Source: Thalassospira povalilytica (GTDB taxonomy: Bacteria > Pseudomonadota > Alphaproteobacteria > Rhodospirillales > Thalassospiraceae). From it: a stretch of DNA of 64,000 nt. Below, piece by piece: positions 52,560 to 61,110 of the stretch. The stretch is taken from contig NZ_PGTS01000002.1 of assembly GCF_002844235.1 (NCBI RefSeq), positions 124,001 through 188,000 of the forward strand, written 5' to 3'. Below the pieces are notes generated by a model. That model was not told the DNA's origin. It worked only from the letters and a program-made list of their open reading frames with translations, and did not search any database. Each line of letters begins with the position of its first letter. Positions within the stretch are counted from its first letter, which is position 1. The translations under genes and the position numbers were made by a program.

Positions 52560-53087
52560 TTATGGGCAACTGTCGGAATTTGTTGCCGAATCCCGGCTGC
52601 GGTGGCGGGCGATGATGGTCGAAATTGCTTCTGCAAGGATGTAACCGGAATCAATCGGGTGTCGATTTTTTTCGATCTTTTCGACGATCTCGTCATGGGC
52701 CTTGAGGATATCGAGCGCGATCTGCGCACCATTGTCGATGCCCTCGGCTGCCAGAAAACCGCTGATCATTGCCATCAGCATGTCCCGGTGAATGGTGTCA
52801 GGCGCAACAGATGATCCGGTGGGGTGGATATCGTCGGAAAGATCGGTTTTACCCTTTCCGGTTGCAATCCAGTTCAGATTGATGCCTTTTATCAGGGCCA
52901 TTCGCGAAACGCCGACAAAGCGTGGCTCTGATTGTGCCTGGCACCAACGGTTCAATTGTTCGGGAATGACGCCTGCAATTTCGGCAGCATCCTTTTTGCG
53001 GTCAAACAGGTTTACAACTTGACGGATACGTTCCCCCATTTCCGCATCCAGGACCGGAAGAGGCGTGGGGTGATTATGCTTCGTCAT
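52560..53087 (-). CDS. XRE-type HTH regulator
   Basis: A 175-residue protein with a phage-repressor-like HTH at the N-terminus: VVNLFDRKKDAAEIAGVIPE and QLNRWCQAQSEPRFVGVSRM, followed by LIKGINLNWIATGKG, which closely follows the end of the XRE family domain. The C-terminal 80 residues are helical (MLMAMISGFLAAEGIDNGAQ) and not recognised. ATG at 53085-53087 has no clear ribosome site. It is divergent from a binding-protein gene, and a perfect 18-base palindrome lies between them. It is convergent with recJ. Confidence 0.8.
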   Translation of the reverse strand: MTKHNHPTPLPVLDAEMGERIRQVVNLFDRKKDAAEIAGVIPEQLNRWCQAQSEPRFVGVSRMALIKGINLNWIATGKGKTDLSDDIHPTGSSVAPDTIHRDMLMAMISGFLAAEGIDNGAQIALDILKAHDEIVEKIEKNRHPIDSGYILAEAISTIIARHRSRDSATNSDSCP

Positions 53088-53442
53088 GCCGGGCACTGCA
53101 AATTTTGTTAGAATGAACTGGCAGCCCCGCAACCCAGGGATATTTGGTATATCGAATTTTTTTAGTTGAATGACGAAATTTTTCGTTGTAAATCTTGCTC
53201 ATGTTCAACTTTAACTGTTCCTGCGCCAACTGCCTTTGGATATACGATTCGACTTTTCGGGCGTGATCATGTGACTGGGTCATCCCGTGAATACTGGAAT
53301 ATGGTTATATCAGTATAACCTTAGGCTTCCGGTGCGTTTATGGTTTTGAACGGGTTTGTGAAGCCCCGATCTGACTGATGTTTTCGGTCTGATGTCGCGG
53401 TTTCCTTTCCGGGTCAGTTTCCTGTCCATATTGAGTCTAGAT
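53088..53442. other. Divergent intergenic region between the XRE gene and a binding-protein gene
   Basis: About 355 AT-rich bases that should hold both promoters. It contains the palindrome at 53303-53320. A short minus-strand frame (53074-53283) overlaps the XRE start and has no ribosome site; it is not accepted. Confidence 0.6.
53303..53320. promoter_or_regulatory. Palindromic operator candidate near the XRE-type gene
   Basis: GGTTATATCAGTATAACC is a perfect inverted repeat (GGTTATA/TATAACC with a TCAG centre), the form expected of a small HTH dimer. It lies between the divergent XRE regulator and the binding-protein gene. Confidence 0.6.
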
Positions 53443-54426
53443 ATGAATGCGTCCACTGACAATCCAGATGTATGGTGTTTCTGGCGCGCAAATTGTTTGC
53501 CTGCTGGTTTTGTTGTGGGCAAATTTATCAAACAAAAACAATATTTTCTGCGAAACTGTCCGCAACGCAACCTTTGGCGGAACATTATATCTTTGCGGTA
53601 TAGTCTCTGTGTTCGTCGATGGTCGCTTGTCCGGCGATTTTTTTGTTTTTTGACTGTTCTGGTTTGGTTGGGAACACCGGCACAGGCATCGCCGCAAGAG
53701 CCGCTTCAATTTGCCGCGGCACGCAATGTCAAAGTTTATACCGAAGATTTCGCGCCGTTTAATTATGTCACGCCAAAAGGATTGGCCGGGGCAGGGGCGG
53801 AAATCGTGCGTGCCATGGCGGTTCTGGTCGGATATCAGTCCGGGTTTGAAGTTCTTCCGTGGAAGCGGGCATTGCAAATCGTCAAGACCGAACCGGACAC
53901 GGCGCTGTTTTCCATTGTCCGGACCCCGGAACGCGAAGACGAGTTCAAATGGGTCGGGCCGATCTTTATCACCCGTGGCTGGCTTTATCGCATGGCCGAT
54001 AACAAAATCGATGTAAGTGACCTTTCCGATGCCAGAAAAGTCAGATCAATCGGTGTCCAGGCCGGCGGTGCGGCCGAACGCAGCCTGCGCGAAATGGGGT
54101 TTGAAAACCTTGAATCACTTTATACGCCCGGGAATGCATTGCGCATGCTGTCCGAAGGGCGCATTGATCTGTGGGAAGCATCCGACATTGCCATGAATTT
54201 CCAGCGCGAGATGCTTGGTCTTGAGAAAGGGTCAGTGGTCCCGACGGTCGAGCTGGGGCAATATGATATGTATCTTGCCTTTTCCAAAAGCACACCCGAT
54301 GCGACGCTCGAACCATGGCGCAGGGCGCTTGAGATCGTGCAGGGCAGCGGTATGGCTGATGTCATTGCCCGGCAATACGGGCTTGGCGATCAGTCGGTCA
54401 ATCTGACCGCACGCACCGCCCAATAA
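53443..54426 (+). CDS. Orphan periplasmic solute-binding protein (SBP family 3-like), 3
   Basis: The mature protein is a PBP2-fold binding protein: VKVYTEDFAPFNYVTPKGLA, FEVLPWKRALQIVKTEPDTA and SEGRIDLWEASDIAMNF are typical. A signal peptide core (FFCFLTVLVWLGTPAQA, cleaved before SPQ) starts about 70 codons after the ATG used here, so the true start is almost certainly further downstream (TTG at 53591 gives a basic n-region). No candidate has a ribosome site. T-rich runs interrupted by a single G (53638-53651) lie in the signal sequence. No transporter genes adjoin it. A MocR-like or XRE control through the upstream palindrome is possible. Confidence 0.75.
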   Translation: MNASTDNPDVWCFWRANCLPAGFVVGKFIKQKQYFLRNCPQRNLWRNIISLRYSLCVRRWSLVRRFFCFLTVLVWLGTPAQASPQEPLQFAAARNVKVYTEDFAPFNYVTPKGLAGAGAEIVRAMAVLVGYQSGFEVLPWKRALQIVKTEPDTALFSIVRTPEREDEFKWVGPIFITRGWLYRMADNKIDVSDLSDARKVRSIGVQAGGAAERSLREMGFENLESLYTPGNALRMLSEGRIDLWEASDIAMNFQREMLGLEKGSVVPTVELGQYDMYLAFSKSTPDATLEPWRRALEIVQGSGMADVIARQYGLGDQSVNLTARTAQ

Positions 54427-54565
54427 TTTCCATCAAATGATCCAATTGGCTGGCCGACAAGCTGTTGGCAAAACAGCCCGGCGAAATGCGCAAAACGTGT
54501 TTATCCGGGCGCTGTGATGCAAAGGCTTGCTGTTCTGCGGTGATGGGATTATCCCAGATAACATC

Positions 54566-55816
54566 ATGACAGAACACACAAAACAATCGCTCCACACTGC
54601 GCGTACCAGTCATTTCATTCTGGTGCTTGCGCCCATTCTTCTGGCTTTTTCATTAAGCCAGTTTTTCCGTTCGGCCCAGGCGCTTCTGGCCGAGCCATTG
54701 CGTGTTGAACTTGCCATCACGCCCGAGCAGCTTGGTCTGGTGTCGGGCAGTTTCCATTTTGCCTTTGCCCTGATGCAAATTCCGGTCGGCGTGATGCTGG
54801 ACCGGTATGGTCCGCGTGTGACCAACGGGTTTCTGATGATGGCGACCGTGGTCGGGGTCATCATCTTTGCCAGTGCGCATAGTGTGCTTGGTCTGATGAT
54901 CGGGCAGGCGATCATCGGCCTTGGCTGTTCGGCGGCATTTATGGCGGCACTGGTGCTGGCTGCGCGCTGGACCTCGCCGGAAAAATTTGCTGCGGCATCG
55001 GGACTTATTGTTTCCTTCAGCCTGTTGGGGGTTCTGGCATCGGCAACGCCGCTTGCCGCCCTGGTCGAGACCCATGGATGGCGGACGGTCTATTACGGTC
55101 TGGCGGGGCTTAGCACGCTGGCCGTGATGCTTGATCTGTTATTTGTGCGCGATACACCGCCCGGCTATCAGGCCGATGATCAAAAAGGCGAAACCGTGTT
55201 TGAGGCCCTTAAGGGCATGGTGTCGGTCTGGAAGAATCGTCAGGTCTGGTTGTTGTCCGGGGTGGCGTTTTTCAGTTATCCGGCCATTCTGACCGTGCGC
55301 GGACTTTGGGGCGGACCATATTTGCATGATGTGTTCGGATTAAGTGCGGTGGAAGTCGGCAATATCCTGTTGCTGATGACGATTGGCATGATCCTGGGGC
55401 CGCCGACCTATGGCCAGCTGTCACGCAAGCTTCCGACAAAGACCCATGGTCTGATCGTGTTTGCCGTGTTGCTGGGGGCTGCGACGTGCCTGTTACAGGC
55501 CTTTATCGGGCCGTGGGGCACGGGTATTGCCGCGGCACTGATGCTGCTGCACGGGTTCCTTGGGTCAAGTGCGACGCTTAGTTATGCCGCATCCCGTCAG
55601 GCCGTGCCCGAACGGCAGATCGGGCGGGCACTGACCACCGTCAATCTTGCGACCTTTGCCGGGTTGTTCGTGCTTCAGGGGCTTGCCGGTCTGATTATCG
55701 GGCAGTTCGAAGACGGCGCGCCGGACGGTTATCGATGGATGTTTGTCTTCCTTGGAATCGGCCTTGGCGCGGCGGGGATCAGTTTCTGGTTCGGGGCAAA
55801 ACGCAAAAAGAGCTGA
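54566..55816 (+). CDS. MFS transporter
   Basis: A 416-residue major-facilitator carrier with about 12 helices. Loop 2-3 has the family motif GVMLDRYGPRVTNGF (family: G-x-x-x-D-R-x-G-R-R), and the second half begins with GVAFFSYPAILTVRGLWGGP. The substrate is unknown; the ProP-like or NNP layout does not suggest one. ATG at 54566 gives MTEHTKQSLHTARTSHFILV; a longer frame exists. The region just upstream contains a short hairpin (TGGGATTATCCCA). Confidence 0.9.
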   Translation: MTEHTKQSLHTARTSHFILVLAPILLAFSLSQFFRSAQALLAEPLRVELAITPEQLGLVSGSFHFAFALMQIPVGVMLDRYGPRVTNGFLMMATVVGVIIFASAHSVLGLMIGQAIIGLGCSAAFMAALVLAARWTSPEKFAAASGLIVSFSLLGVLASATPLAALVETHGWRTVYYGLAGLSTLAVMLDLLFVRDTPPGYQADDQKGETVFEALKGMVSVWKNRQVWLLSGVAFFSYPAILTVRGLWGGPYLHDVFGLSAVEVGNILLLMTIGMILGPPTYGQLSRKLPTKTHGLIVFAVLLGAATCLLQAFIGPWGTGIAAALMLLHGFLGSSATLSYAASRQAVPERQIGRALTTVNLATFAGLFVLQGLAGLIIGQFEDGAPDGYRWMFVFLGIGLGAAGISFWFGAKRKKS

Positions 55817-56002
55817 TTTGAAATTATTTTTTCCATCCGTGCCGGTCTTGCAGGTGGGGACATATATCCTCATCTGCGAGAAGGATGGTTGAAATGAACC
55901 GTCAGGTTAAACAGTGAGGCCGGGTTTTTCCGGGATAGGGCGGTATATGGCCCTATTTTCGGTGGGGGATTAAAAAAAACGTCACAGGGGCGAAAAAGCC
56001 GC

Positions 56003-56031
56003 TTGACCTGACCCGACCCAATCGCTAAAAA
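56003..56031 (+). promoter_or_regulatory. Promoter of the tRNA-Glu array
   Basis: TTGACC (56003-56008) and TAAAAA (56026-56031) with a 17-base spacer, 21 bases before the first tRNA-Glu. Confidence 0.65.
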
Positions 56032-56052
56032 CCGGCCTCGTTAACGCGCTGC

Positions 56053-56128
56053 GTCCCCTTCGTCTAGAGGCCTAGGACACCGCCCTTTCACGGCGGCAAC
56101 AGGGGTTCGAATCCCCTAGGGGACGCCA
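56053..56128 (+). tRNA. tRNA-Glu(TTC), copy 1
   Basis: A 76-base cloverleaf with acceptor GTCCCCT/AGGGGAC, anticodon TTC in CCTTTCA, discriminator G and encoded CCA. It reads GAA and GAG. Confidence 0.97.
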
Positions 56129-56163
56129 CTCGTTAACAGACTGACTTCGATTGGTGCGTATGT

Positions 56164-56239
56164 GTCCCCTTCGTCTAGAGGCCTAGGACACCGCCCTTTC
56201 ACGGCGGCAACAGGGGTTCGAATCCCCTAGGGGACGCCA
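56164..56239 (+). tRNA. tRNA-Glu(TTC), copy 2
   Basis: Identical to copy 1 in the mature sequence. The 35-base spacer to copy 1 has no promoter or terminator, so the copies are cotranscribed. Confidence 0.97.
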
Positions 56240-56278
56240 CCAACGAAACAGTCACGACATAAGCACTTTGTGCCTTGT

Positions 56279-56354
56279 GTCCCCTTCGTCTAGAGGCCTA
56301 GGACACCGCCCTTTCACGGCGGCAACAGGGGTTCGAATCCCCTAGGGGACGCCA
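56279..56354 (+). tRNA. tRNA-Glu(TTC), copy 3
   Basis: Identical mature sequence, with a 39-base spacer after copy 2. Directly after its CCA comes an inverted repeat (TTATAAAGA/TCTTTATAA, 56357-56379), probably the 3'-trailer hairpin. Confidence 0.97.
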
Positions 56355-56365
56355 TTTTATAAAGA

Positions 56366-57895
56366 TCAGTTCTTTATAAGCAGATGCTCGTCCGATATAT
56401 CGGCGGGCATTTTTTGTTGCGTTACCGGATTTTCGACCCGCTTTGCCGCAATGGTGAAAACGGCGATAACACCGCCATCCGGGTTATGTTCCAGCCAGAT
56501 ATGTTCATCATCTTCCCAGCACAAATCACGACACAGGGTCAATCCGACCCCCGATCCCAGTTCGCCTGATGTGCCTTCGGCCGAGTTGAAGGGGGCATTG
56601 TTGTTGGCAAAATCGGCAATCATCTGATCACTGACGCCAGCCCCGCGGTCGACAACCCGGATATGGATCTTGTTTCCGATGGCAGATGACGACACCGAGA
56701 TCGTGCTGCGCGGATTGGAATATTTGATCGCATTGACAAGAAGATTGCGGCAGATCATCTGTGCGTGCGGCGCGATGCCAAACCCGACAAGTTTTTGCGG
56801 GCTGTAGGCTACATTGATCGATTTGGTTTCCAGAAGCGGACGGGACACCTTGATCGTGGTTTCGATCAGATCGTCGATATCGATCTCGGTCTTTTCCGCC
56901 TTGCCGGCATCAAACAGGGTTCGCCCCCAGATCAGCAGATCATCAAGAAAACGAAGCGTTTCCGACGTTGATGAATGCAACTGGCGAATATTGCCAAGTG
57001 CCTGTGCCTGATTGCCGGCAACCAGATCTTGCTGGGCCAAAAGCGACAAGCCTGCCAATCCCTGAAACGGGGTGCGAAGATCGTGGGCCAGAACCGTAAA
57101 CAGGCGGTCCTTTGCCTTGGCTTCGGCACGCAGGGATGTGTTGAGCGCAATAATGATCATGGCGGTAAAGCCGACTGCGGTCAGCAAAAGGAACAGGATG
57201 ACGTCAAGGAATGCAAACATATGAACGGTTGATGCGTTCATGAAATTGGCGATTTCCTGTTCGACCAGCCATGTATAGATCGCCCGAAAACAGTGAAAAA
57301 TCCCGTGTGCCGCAAAGGTGATGGCAACAACCGATTCCGGAGCCGAACGTTGTCCTTTGCGTTGAAACCACAGAGCCCGGAACGATCCGAATGACATGAT
57401 CGCCAAAGCAACGGAAATGACGATGACGCGTGCGGCAATGTCGGGGGCCACTTCGCAATAATAGGTAAAAAGCAGTGCGACCGTACTGATGATGGCCGCA
57501 GCGGCCAGAATGTTTGGTTTGCGTTTGGTGTAGAATTCAATGCCAAGCCAGTAAAGGGCATAGGATGCGCCGATAAAGGTATTGGCAATGATGATGGACA
57601 TCACATCGGGAATGGCCCCCCTGAATCCCAGAAGAACAAACCCGATGGCCGCACAGACACCACCAGCCGCCCAGAATACGGTGCCGGCACCTTGCCGCGA
57701 CACCATCCACAGCGATGTCAACGTGATGGCCTGAACAATTGCCGCCAGTGTGGCAATGAAGGCAAGGGTACGTATATCCAACTCAACGCCAAACAATTCA
57801 GACTCCCATCCGAACGAATGCGGGCCGCCTGCTGTGATCGGGTCTGGGGGGCCGCGATTAAATAATTCTAAGTCAAAGTTTCTTCTGTTTTGCAT
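56366..57895 (-). CDS. Membrane-bound histidine kinase
   Basis: A 509-residue sensor kinase. The first 240 residues have about seven hydrophobic helices (7TM-type input), then a short linker and the HisKA box LFTVLAHDLRTPFQGLAGLS with the phosphorylated His. The ATPase part shows ICRNLLVNAIKYSNP (N box), IRVVDRGAGVSDQM (G1) and LGSGVGLTLCRDL (G2). The start is uncertain (ATG 57895 or 57916; neither has a good ribosome site). No response regulator is next to it. It lies 45-66 bases downstream of dinB on the same strand and may be cotranscribed. Confidence 0.88.
   Translation of the reverse strand: MQNRRNFDLELFNRGPPDPITAGGPHSFGWESELFGVELDIRTLAFIATLAAIVQAITLTSLWMVSRQGAGTVFWAAGGVCAAIGFVLLGFRGAIPDVMSIIIANTFIGASYALYWLGIEFYTKRKPNILAAAAIISTVALLFTYYCEVAPDIAARVIVISVALAIMSFGSFRALWFQRKGQRSAPESVVAITFAAHGIFHCFRAIYTWLVEQEIANFMNASTVHMFAFLDVILFLLLTAVGFTAMIIIALNTSLRAEAKAKDRLFTVLAHDLRTPFQGLAGLSLLAQQDLVAGNQAQALGNIRQLHSSTSETLRFLDDLLIWGRTLFDAGKAEKTEIDIDDLIETTIKVSRPLLETKSINVAYSPQKLVGFGIAPHAQMICRNLLVNAIKYSNPRSTISVSSSAIGNKIHIRVVDRGAGVSDQMIADFANNNAPFNSAEGTSGELGSGVGLTLCRDLCWEDDEHIWLEHNPDGGVIAVFTIAAKRVENPVTQQKMPADISDEHLLIKN
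56384..56416 (+). terminator. Terminator of the tRNA-Glu array inside the histidine-kinase gene
   Basis: ATGCTCG(T)CCGATATATCGGCGGGCAT forms a stem with one bulge and is followed by T5-6. It coincides with codons near the 3' end of the convergent histidine-kinase gene (stop at 56366-56368). Confidence 0.75.
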
Positions 57896-57961
57896 TTTGG
57901 GTGGTAATGGCCGCATTACAACAACCAGAGAAATCAATTACAGCTTAAATGATGCAATTGT

Positions 57962-59329
57962 TCAGAACGGGAACCGTTTTTGGACCGGTTTGCGTTTATG
58001 CAGCCGAAACCGCCGGGTCAGGCTTTCGCGCAATTGTTCGGCAGTGGGCCGGGGCAATTCGATGGCCTTGCGTGGGCGGGGCGTATCGGACGGGCTGTCT
58101 TGCGGGGCAGCGGGATTGTCCGGTGATGCCGGTTCGGCAAACAGGTCAACCGGGTCGGCCTGGTCCGCGGCAAACAGGTCAGCAACCCCGACACCCAGAA
58201 GCCGGTATTTCGTGCCGTCGACTTCCTTTTTCAGTAAAGTCAGCGCCGCATCAAGAATGACATCCTCGCGGATGGTCGGATATGTCAGGCGCATGTTGCG
58301 GGTACGGGTTTTGAAATCGGCCGATTTCAGTTTCAACACCACCGTATGGCCGGCAATTTCCTTACGCGCAAGGTCGCTTGCCACGCGCGCGGTCAGGCGG
58401 GTGGCAATATCGCTAAGCTGTGCAAGATCGGCGATATCGTCATTGAATGTCGTTTCCGATGACAGGCTTTTGCGTTCGGTGCTTTGTTCAACCCGGCGAT
58501 TGTCCTGCCCGCGCGAGAAATAATAGAACCGTTTGCCAATACTGCCATAACGCCCCTGAAGGGCATGGATATCAAGTTCCTGAAACTGCCCGATCCGGGT
58601 GATGCCATCAAGATGGAGCTTCCGTTCCATGGCCGGGCCGACCCCCCACATCATGCGCACGGGCTTGTCGGCAAGAAAATTCACAGCTTCCTGCGCCCCG
58701 ATCATGGAAAAACCGAATGGCTTGTTCAGGTCCGACGCGATCTTTGCCAGAAACTTGTTATAGGACAGCCCGATCGAGACCGTGATGCCGACCTCGTTGC
58801 GGATGGTGGATTGCAGTTCAATCAGGCATTCGGCCGCGGACTTGCCATGTGTTTCCTGTGCCGTGGTCAGATCCATGAAGGCTTCGTCAATCGAAAGCGG
58901 TTCGATATCGGGGGTAAGTGCGCGCATCATGTCGCGAATGCGATATCCTTCGCGTTGATATTTCTTCATATCAGGTGGCAGGAATATCCCGTCAGGGCAC
59001 AATTCGCGCGCCTTGAAGGCGGGCATAGCCGAACGTACCCCGTATTTGCGCGCCACATAGCAACAGGTCGAAACAACCCCCCGATGTCCGCCGCCAATAA
59101 TCACCGGCTGATCGGCCAGTTCGGGGCGGTCGCGCTTTTCGATCGAGGCATAAAACGCATCGCAATCAAGATGCCCGATCGACAGGTCTGGCAGTTCGCC
59201 ATGGGCAATCGCGCGTTTGCACCCGCAAACCGGGCAGGGCACATAGGAGCCCGCACCGCTTTTGGGCAGTGGCCGGTCAATATGCAGTCGCCATTTGTGA
59301 TGGCAGTCAGGGCAAAGCGCGTACAACAT
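57962..59329 (-). CDS. dinB: DNA polymerase IV with N-terminal Cys4 motif
   Basis: A 455-residue Y-family translesion polymerase. Catalytic motifs are IGHLDCDAFYASIEKRD and PLSIDEAFMDL. In front of the polymerase domain lies a short zinc-ribbon-like module with CPDC (residues 6-9) and CPVC (32-35) pairs, which the E. coli enzyme lacks. The C-terminus is extended by about 60 residues rich in Asp, Ala and Pro, ending RFRLHKRKPVQKRFPF, where a beta-clamp motif would be expected. ATG at 59327-59329 is preferred because it keeps the module whole. No lexA-type box was checked. Confidence 0.92.
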   Translation of the reverse strand: MLYALCPDCHHKWRLHIDRPLPKSGAGSYVPCPVCGCKRAIAHGELPDLSIGHLDCDAFYASIEKRDRPELADQPVIIGGGHRGVVSTCCYVARKYGVRSAMPAFKARELCPDGIFLPPDMKKYQREGYRIRDMMRALTPDIEPLSIDEAFMDLTTAQETHGKSAAECLIELQSTIRNEVGITVSIGLSYNKFLAKIASDLNKPFGFSMIGAQEAVNFLADKPVRMMWGVGPAMERKLHLDGITRIGQFQELDIHALQGRYGSIGKRFYYFSRGQDNRRVEQSTERKSLSSETTFNDDIADLAQLSDIATRLTARVASDLARKEIAGHTVVLKLKSADFKTRTRNMRLTYPTIREDVILDAALTLLKKEVDGTKYRLLGVGVADLFAADQADPVDLFAEPASPDNPAAPQDSPSDTPRPRKAIELPRPTAEQLRESLTRRFRLHKRKPVQKRFPF

Positions 59330-59430
59330 GCCTATTTGTACTTCTTTTGTTCCAGAAATGCCAAGGGCCGAAATGCGCAAAGCCACCTCAAGCCCCAAGG
59401 TTCCTGTCAGTAACTGTCAGGAGGCCAAAC

Positions 59431-59454
59431 AAAAAGCCGGGAAATTCCCGGCTT
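59431..59454 (-). terminator. Terminator of the EAL-like gene
   Basis: On the minus strand AAGCCGGGAA/TTCCCGGCTT is followed by TTTGTTTGG, 27 bases after the EAL-like gene's stop. Confidence 0.82.
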
Positions 59455-59481
59455 GTTTGCGGTGCCTTGGAAAAGGCAGGA

Positions 59482-60744
59482 TTACTTTTGCTTTTGCGCG
59501 GCCTTCTGGGCGCGTTTTGCGCGGCGCTGGCGGGCGATCATATTGTCGATATAGCGCCCCTGGAACAGGGTGATGCCCAGTGACTGACCGAACTTGATCG
59601 CAGTCGGCGTGTCACAACGGCACAAGATAACGCGTTCGCGGCCCGAGTTTTTAACAAGGGTATCCATTTCGCCGTATTTCTTGCGGATGACATTGTCGGT
59701 CATTTCTTCGCGCCAAGCGACTTTGATGAAGTCGGCCTTCAGGCTTTTGCGATCGACAAAGGACAGGGATTCCACCGTCAGGTTATCGATCAGAATGCGA
59801 TAACCGCGCTTGTGGAAGTCATCACGCACACTGAGATAGGTCTCAAGGTTTGAAAACAGATCGACCTGATTAAGCTCGATAATCACGTTGCCGGGCCACT
59901 TGCGCCGGACCGTCTCGTCAAACTTGTCAAAATCCTTGGAGGTCAGGGTGCCAAGATTGAGATTGATCGAGAACGAGCTGGCATGTGTCTTGAACGTCCG
60001 TTTGCACAAATAATTGAGCATCCGTTTATCGAGCACTTCTGTCATGTGCTGAAACAGCCAGCGGTTCGATGCCAGATCGATATTGGGCATCAAGGCATTG
60101 CGCAAATCGGAGATCGATACAAAGAATTCGTCAAAGACCGGGTGCAGTTCCTTTGACCCGCCATGGGCAAAAACGCAAACCGGCTGTTGGCGGATATGTT
60201 CGGACAGATCGGCCGAATGGATTGTTTCTTCAAGCTGTGCAAGGTTTTCCGCGTTGATCGGCTTAAGGGTTTCGTCCTTTTCGCGCTGCATCGCGGTGCG
60301 CATGTTGCTGCTTTGCTGCAACTTCTTTGCGCGCTCGTCGAGATGCTGGCACAGCAACAGGAATTCCTGGAATTCGGTATTGAGGTTGTACCAGGTGCAG
60401 AAACCGGTTTCTTCGCTTTCGTCCTGGGACAGGGGGTCGTCACGGAAAAGATAACGCAATGTATCGACTGCCGGTTCGACATCGGCAATCGATTTGTCTT
60501 TCCAGACGAAAATCAGATCATTGTTGGTCAGGACAAAAATGCGCCCGACATACAGTTTGACGTAACTTTCAAAGGTATTGGTCGCGACGCGAATATGATA
60601 GTCGCGGCGATGGAACGGTTTCATGCGTGACAGGTGAATATGCACGGCACGGTGCCCGTATTTACGGGTTTCAAGCCGTTGGACATAATCCAGCAACAGG
60701 TATTCCTGAAGGGCCTGTTGGCCAAATTGCTGCGGTTCGATCAC
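59482..60744 (-). CDS. Degenerate EAL-domain protein
   Basis: A 420-residue soluble protein. The first 170 residues are an uncharacterised domain. From about residue 255 the order of elements follows an EAL domain: FSINLNLG (258-265), VIIELNQVD (287-295), YRILIDNLTVESLSFV (315-330), KADFIKV (336-342) and RVILCRCDTPTAIKFGQSLG with LFQGRYI. The catalytic residues are missing: the EAL glutamate is absent, the metal-binding DDF is IDNL and the ET motif is not conserved. It should not hydrolyse c-di-GMP and may instead bind it or a partner. The last 30 residues are basic. GTG at 60742-60744 follows AGGGG. Own terminator present. Confidence 0.8.
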   Translation of the reverse strand: MIEPQQFGQQALQEYLLLDYVQRLETRKYGHRAVHIHLSRMKPFHRRDYHIRVATNTFESYVKLYVGRIFVLTNNDLIFVWKDKSIADVEPAVDTLRYLFRDDPLSQDESEETGFCTWYNLNTEFQEFLLLCQHLDERAKKLQQSSNMRTAMQREKDETLKPINAENLAQLEETIHSADLSEHIRQQPVCVFAHGGSKELHPVFDEFFVSISDLRNALMPNIDLASNRWLFQHMTEVLDKRMLNYLCKRTFKTHASSFSINLNLGTLTSKDFDKFDETVRRKWPGNVIIELNQVDLFSNLETYLSVRDDFHKRGYRILIDNLTVESLSFVDRKSLKADFIKVAWREEMTDNVIRKKYGEMDTLVKNSGRERVILCRCDTPTAIKFGQSLGITLFQGRYIDNMIARQRRAKRAQKAAQKQK

Positions 60745-61110
60745 GCGCGACCCCTGAAAGAGAAACTGTTTTTATCGTTACGGGTTGGTTGCATACACCC
60801 AAGAACGAAGTTTGATCAAATCATAATGTTCTGAAGCACAGGTTAATGGGGCGAACCATCATTATTTATATGAATTATAGATATAAAAGAGCAAGGGCAT
60901 GATGCACTGCCAAACGGATTTAATCGGCAAACGGGATCGATGCTTTTGCAAGGCCGGACAACAGTGATTGCCGCTTTAACGAATTCTTGGCAAGCAGGAT
61001 GCAAAATCAATGTGATATGGGGAAATCATTGCCGGTTTTTCGCTGGTATTGGGCCAGATGTTGCCGCATGATTTCCAGGGACATGGTTTAGACAATAGGG
61101 GATTGGCGCC
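60745..61110. other. AT-rich intergenic region
   Basis: About 365 bases between divergent genes. The segment 60860-60895 is strongly AT-rich (tatttatatgaattatag) and suits promoters or DNA bending. No gene or RNA was recognised. Confidence 0.5.

Noticed and set aside
53074..53283. 69-codon minus-strand frame ahead of the XRE gene
   Set aside because: No ribosome site, overlaps the XRE start by 14 bases, and no recognisable family. It could be real but cannot be supported.
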